DNA from: DATEPR01 sp036503065
Lineage (GTDB): Bacteria; Actinomycetota; Actinomycetes; Mycobacteriales; Pseudonocardiaceae
Reading direction: 5' to 3'
NCBI GenBank assembly: GCA_036503065.1
Contig: DASXXM010000046.1
Coordinates: 1-6,162 of the forward strand
Length of the DNA: 6,162 nucleotides
The notes beneath the pieces are model-generated. The model searched no databases and was not told where the DNA came from. It saw only the letters and a program-made list of their open reading frames with translations. The stretch's first letter is position 1. Each line of letters opens with the position of its first letter. This document shows positions 4,804-6,162 of the stretch, one piece after another. A program made the position numbers and the translations under genes.

Positions 4804-6162
4804 GAGACCGCGCATCCTTCCGACGTGACGGGAGCGGGGGCTGGGGCGCCGAACGACGGCAGCCCAAGGCTCACCCCTGCGGTCTTCGGTCGCACGCCGT
4901 CGGCCCAGTTGTCGCCGGCACGCGTCCTGCGGTGCTGTGTGACCGGACCGTCCGCGACCAGGTGATGCGGGGCGCCGTAGGTGACCACTGTGGACACGAC
5001 GTCGCCCGGCCGGATCTCGCGGTCGGTCGGATTGAAGTGCACCAACCGACCGTCCCGGGCACGGCCGCTCATGCGATGCGTCGCGGCGTCCTTACGGCCC
5101 TCGCCCTGCGCGACCAGCAGTTCCACCGACCGGCCGACCAGCGCACGGTTGAGCTGCCAGGAGATCTCCTCCTGCGCCTGCACCAGCCGCTCGTACCGTT
5201 CCTGCACCACCTGCTTGGGCACCTGGTCACCCATGTCAGCGGCGGGCGTGCCCGGCCGCTTCGAGTACTGGAACGTGAAGGCGCTGGCGAACCGAGCCGC
5301 CCGCACCACGTCCAGCGTGCCCTGGAAGTCTTCCTCGGTCTCGCCAGGAAAGCCGACGATGATGTCGGTGGTGATGGCCGCGTCCGGCATGGCGGCGCGC
5401 ACGTCGGCCAGGATGCCCAGATACCTGTCCGACCGGTACGAGCGGCGCATCGCGCGCAGCACCCGATCCGAACCGGACTGCAACGGCATGTGCAGCTGGT
5501 GGCACACGTTCGGCGTCTGCGCCATCGCGGCGATCACGTCGGGCGTGAAGTCCTTCGGGTGCGGCGACGTGAACCGGACCCGCTCCAGGCCGTCGATCCC
5601 GCCGCACGCGCGCAACAGCTTGCCGAACGCGAGCCTGTCGCCGAACTCCACCCCGTAGGAGTTCACGTTCTGCCCCAACAAGGTGACTTCCAGCACGCCT
5701 TCGGCGACCAACGCGGAAACCTCGGCCAGCACGTCACCCGGCCGCCGGTCGGCCTCCTTGCCGCGCAACGACGGCACGATGCAGAACGTGCAGGTGTTGT
5801 TGCACCCGACCGAGATCGACACCCACCCCGAGTAGGCCGAGTCACGCCGGGCCGGCAGCGTCGACGGGAAGACCTCGAGCGACTCCAGGATCTCCACCTG
5901 GGCCTGCGCGTTGTGCCGGGCACGAGCCAGCAGCGTGGGCAGCGAGCCGATGTTGTGCGTGCCGAACACCACGTCCACCCACGGCGCCCGCCGAACGATC
6001 TCGCCCCGGTCCTTCTGCGCGAGGCACCCGCCGACCGCGATCTGCATGTCCGGGTTGGCCTGCTTGGCCGGATACAGGTGGCCGAGATTGCCGTAGAGCT
6101 TGTTGTCCGCGTTCTCCCGCACCGCGCAGGTGTTGAACACGACGACGTCCGGCGTGCCGTTC
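4800..6162 (-). CDS. miaB: tRNA-2-methylthio-N6-dimethylallyladenosine synthase MiaB, N-terminus beyond window
   Basis: MiaB is a radical SAM methylthiotransferase that converts i6A to ms2i6A at position 37 of tRNAs reading UNN codons, using two [4Fe-4S] clusters. The visible 453 residues start at NGTPDVVVFNTCAVREN, so roughly 50-60 N-terminal residues and the first cysteine of the auxiliary cluster are off the right edge. Visible auxiliary-cluster cysteines are C12 (NTCAVREN) and C46 (GGCLAQKD). The radical SAM motif CxxxCxxC is C120, C124, C127 in VGCNNTCTFC. LHMPLQSGSD (223-232) and IVGFPGETEEDF (268-279) are family signatures, and a TRAM RNA-binding domain covers about 340-400. The proline/alanine-rich tail ending EGCAVS is typical of actinobacterial MiaB. 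The stop overlaps the start of the membrane-protein gene. No defect is seen in the visible part. Confidence 0.97.
   Translation of the reverse strand, partial: NGTPDVVVFNTCAVRENADNKLYGNLGHLYPAKQANPDMQIAVGGCLAQKDRGEIVRRAPWVDVVFGTHNIGSLPTLLARARHNAQAQVEILESLEVFPSTLPARRDSAYSGWVSISVGCNNTCTFCIVPSLRGKEADRRPGDVLAEVSALVAEGVLEVTLLGQNVNSYGVEFGDRLAFGKLLRACGGIDGLERVRFTSPHPKDFTPDVIAAMAQTPNVCHQLHMPLQSGSDRVLRAMRRSYRSDRYLGILADVRAAMPDAAITTDIIVGFPGETEEDFQGTLDVVRAARFASAFTFQYSKRPGTPAADMGDQVPKQVVQERYERLVQAQEEISWQLNRALVGRSVELLVAQGEGRKDAATHRMSGRARDGRLVHFNPTDREIRPGDVVSTVVTYGAPHHLVADGPVTQHRRTRAGDNWADGVRPKTAGVSLGLPSFGAPAPAPVTSEGCAVS

Noticed and set aside
4159..4965. 268-residue plus-strand open frame opposite the membrane-protein gene
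   Set aside because: Histidine/glutamine/arginine-rich shadow of a hydrophobic minus-strand gene; no homology recognised.

Overview
The window is high-GC DNA with the codon bias, gene families and gene order of a filamentous actinomycete. The miaB-Rv2732c gene pair, a DUF5753 (WhiJ/Scr1-type) regulator, a Streptomyces-type chloramphenicol phosphotransferase and AidB all fit Actinomycetia, possibly Pseudonocardiales. The family-level placement is a guess. Every large gene can be assigned to a known family. I did not find a convincing new multi-gene system. The least explained DNA is the structured 229-bp gap between aidB and the crotonase gene.

Layout, left to right. (1) Plus strand: the C-terminal two thirds of a chloramphenicol 3-O-phosphotransferase (1-351), then 16 nt later a small class I SAM-dependent methyltransferase (368-1009). 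(2) Minus strand: a full-length AidB-type acyl-CoA dehydrogenase (2619-1006). Its stop codon shares the four bases CTAG with the methyltransferase stop. (3) A 229-bp divergent intergenic region (2620-2848). It holds a 20-bp tandem duplication, three consecutive potential stem-loops, and a perfect 10-bp inverted repeat whose two arms each contain an exact actinobacterial DnaA-box sequence. (4) Plus strand: an enoyl-CoA hydratase/crotonase (2849-3613) with a strong ribosome binding site. (5) Plus strand: a stand-alone DUF5753 protein without its usual helix-turn-helix (about 3714-4304). (6) Minus strand: a four-helix membrane protein of the Rv2732c family (4803-4285). It overlaps the DUF5753 gene tail to tail by 20 bp and overlaps the miaB stop codon by ATGA. 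(7) Minus strand: miaB, the tRNA methylthiotransferase, with its N-terminus beyond the right edge.

How the genes relate. miaB and the membrane gene form a translationally coupled unit known from mycobacteria. AidB and the crotonase are divergently transcribed acyl-CoA-type enzymes sharing one control region, so joint regulation is plausible but not shown. The phosphotransferase and methyltransferase are probably co-transcribed. The DUF5753 gene looks like an insertion between the housekeeping miaB block and the acyl-CoA genes. Packing is tight: there is no obvious rho-independent terminator at either convergent junction.
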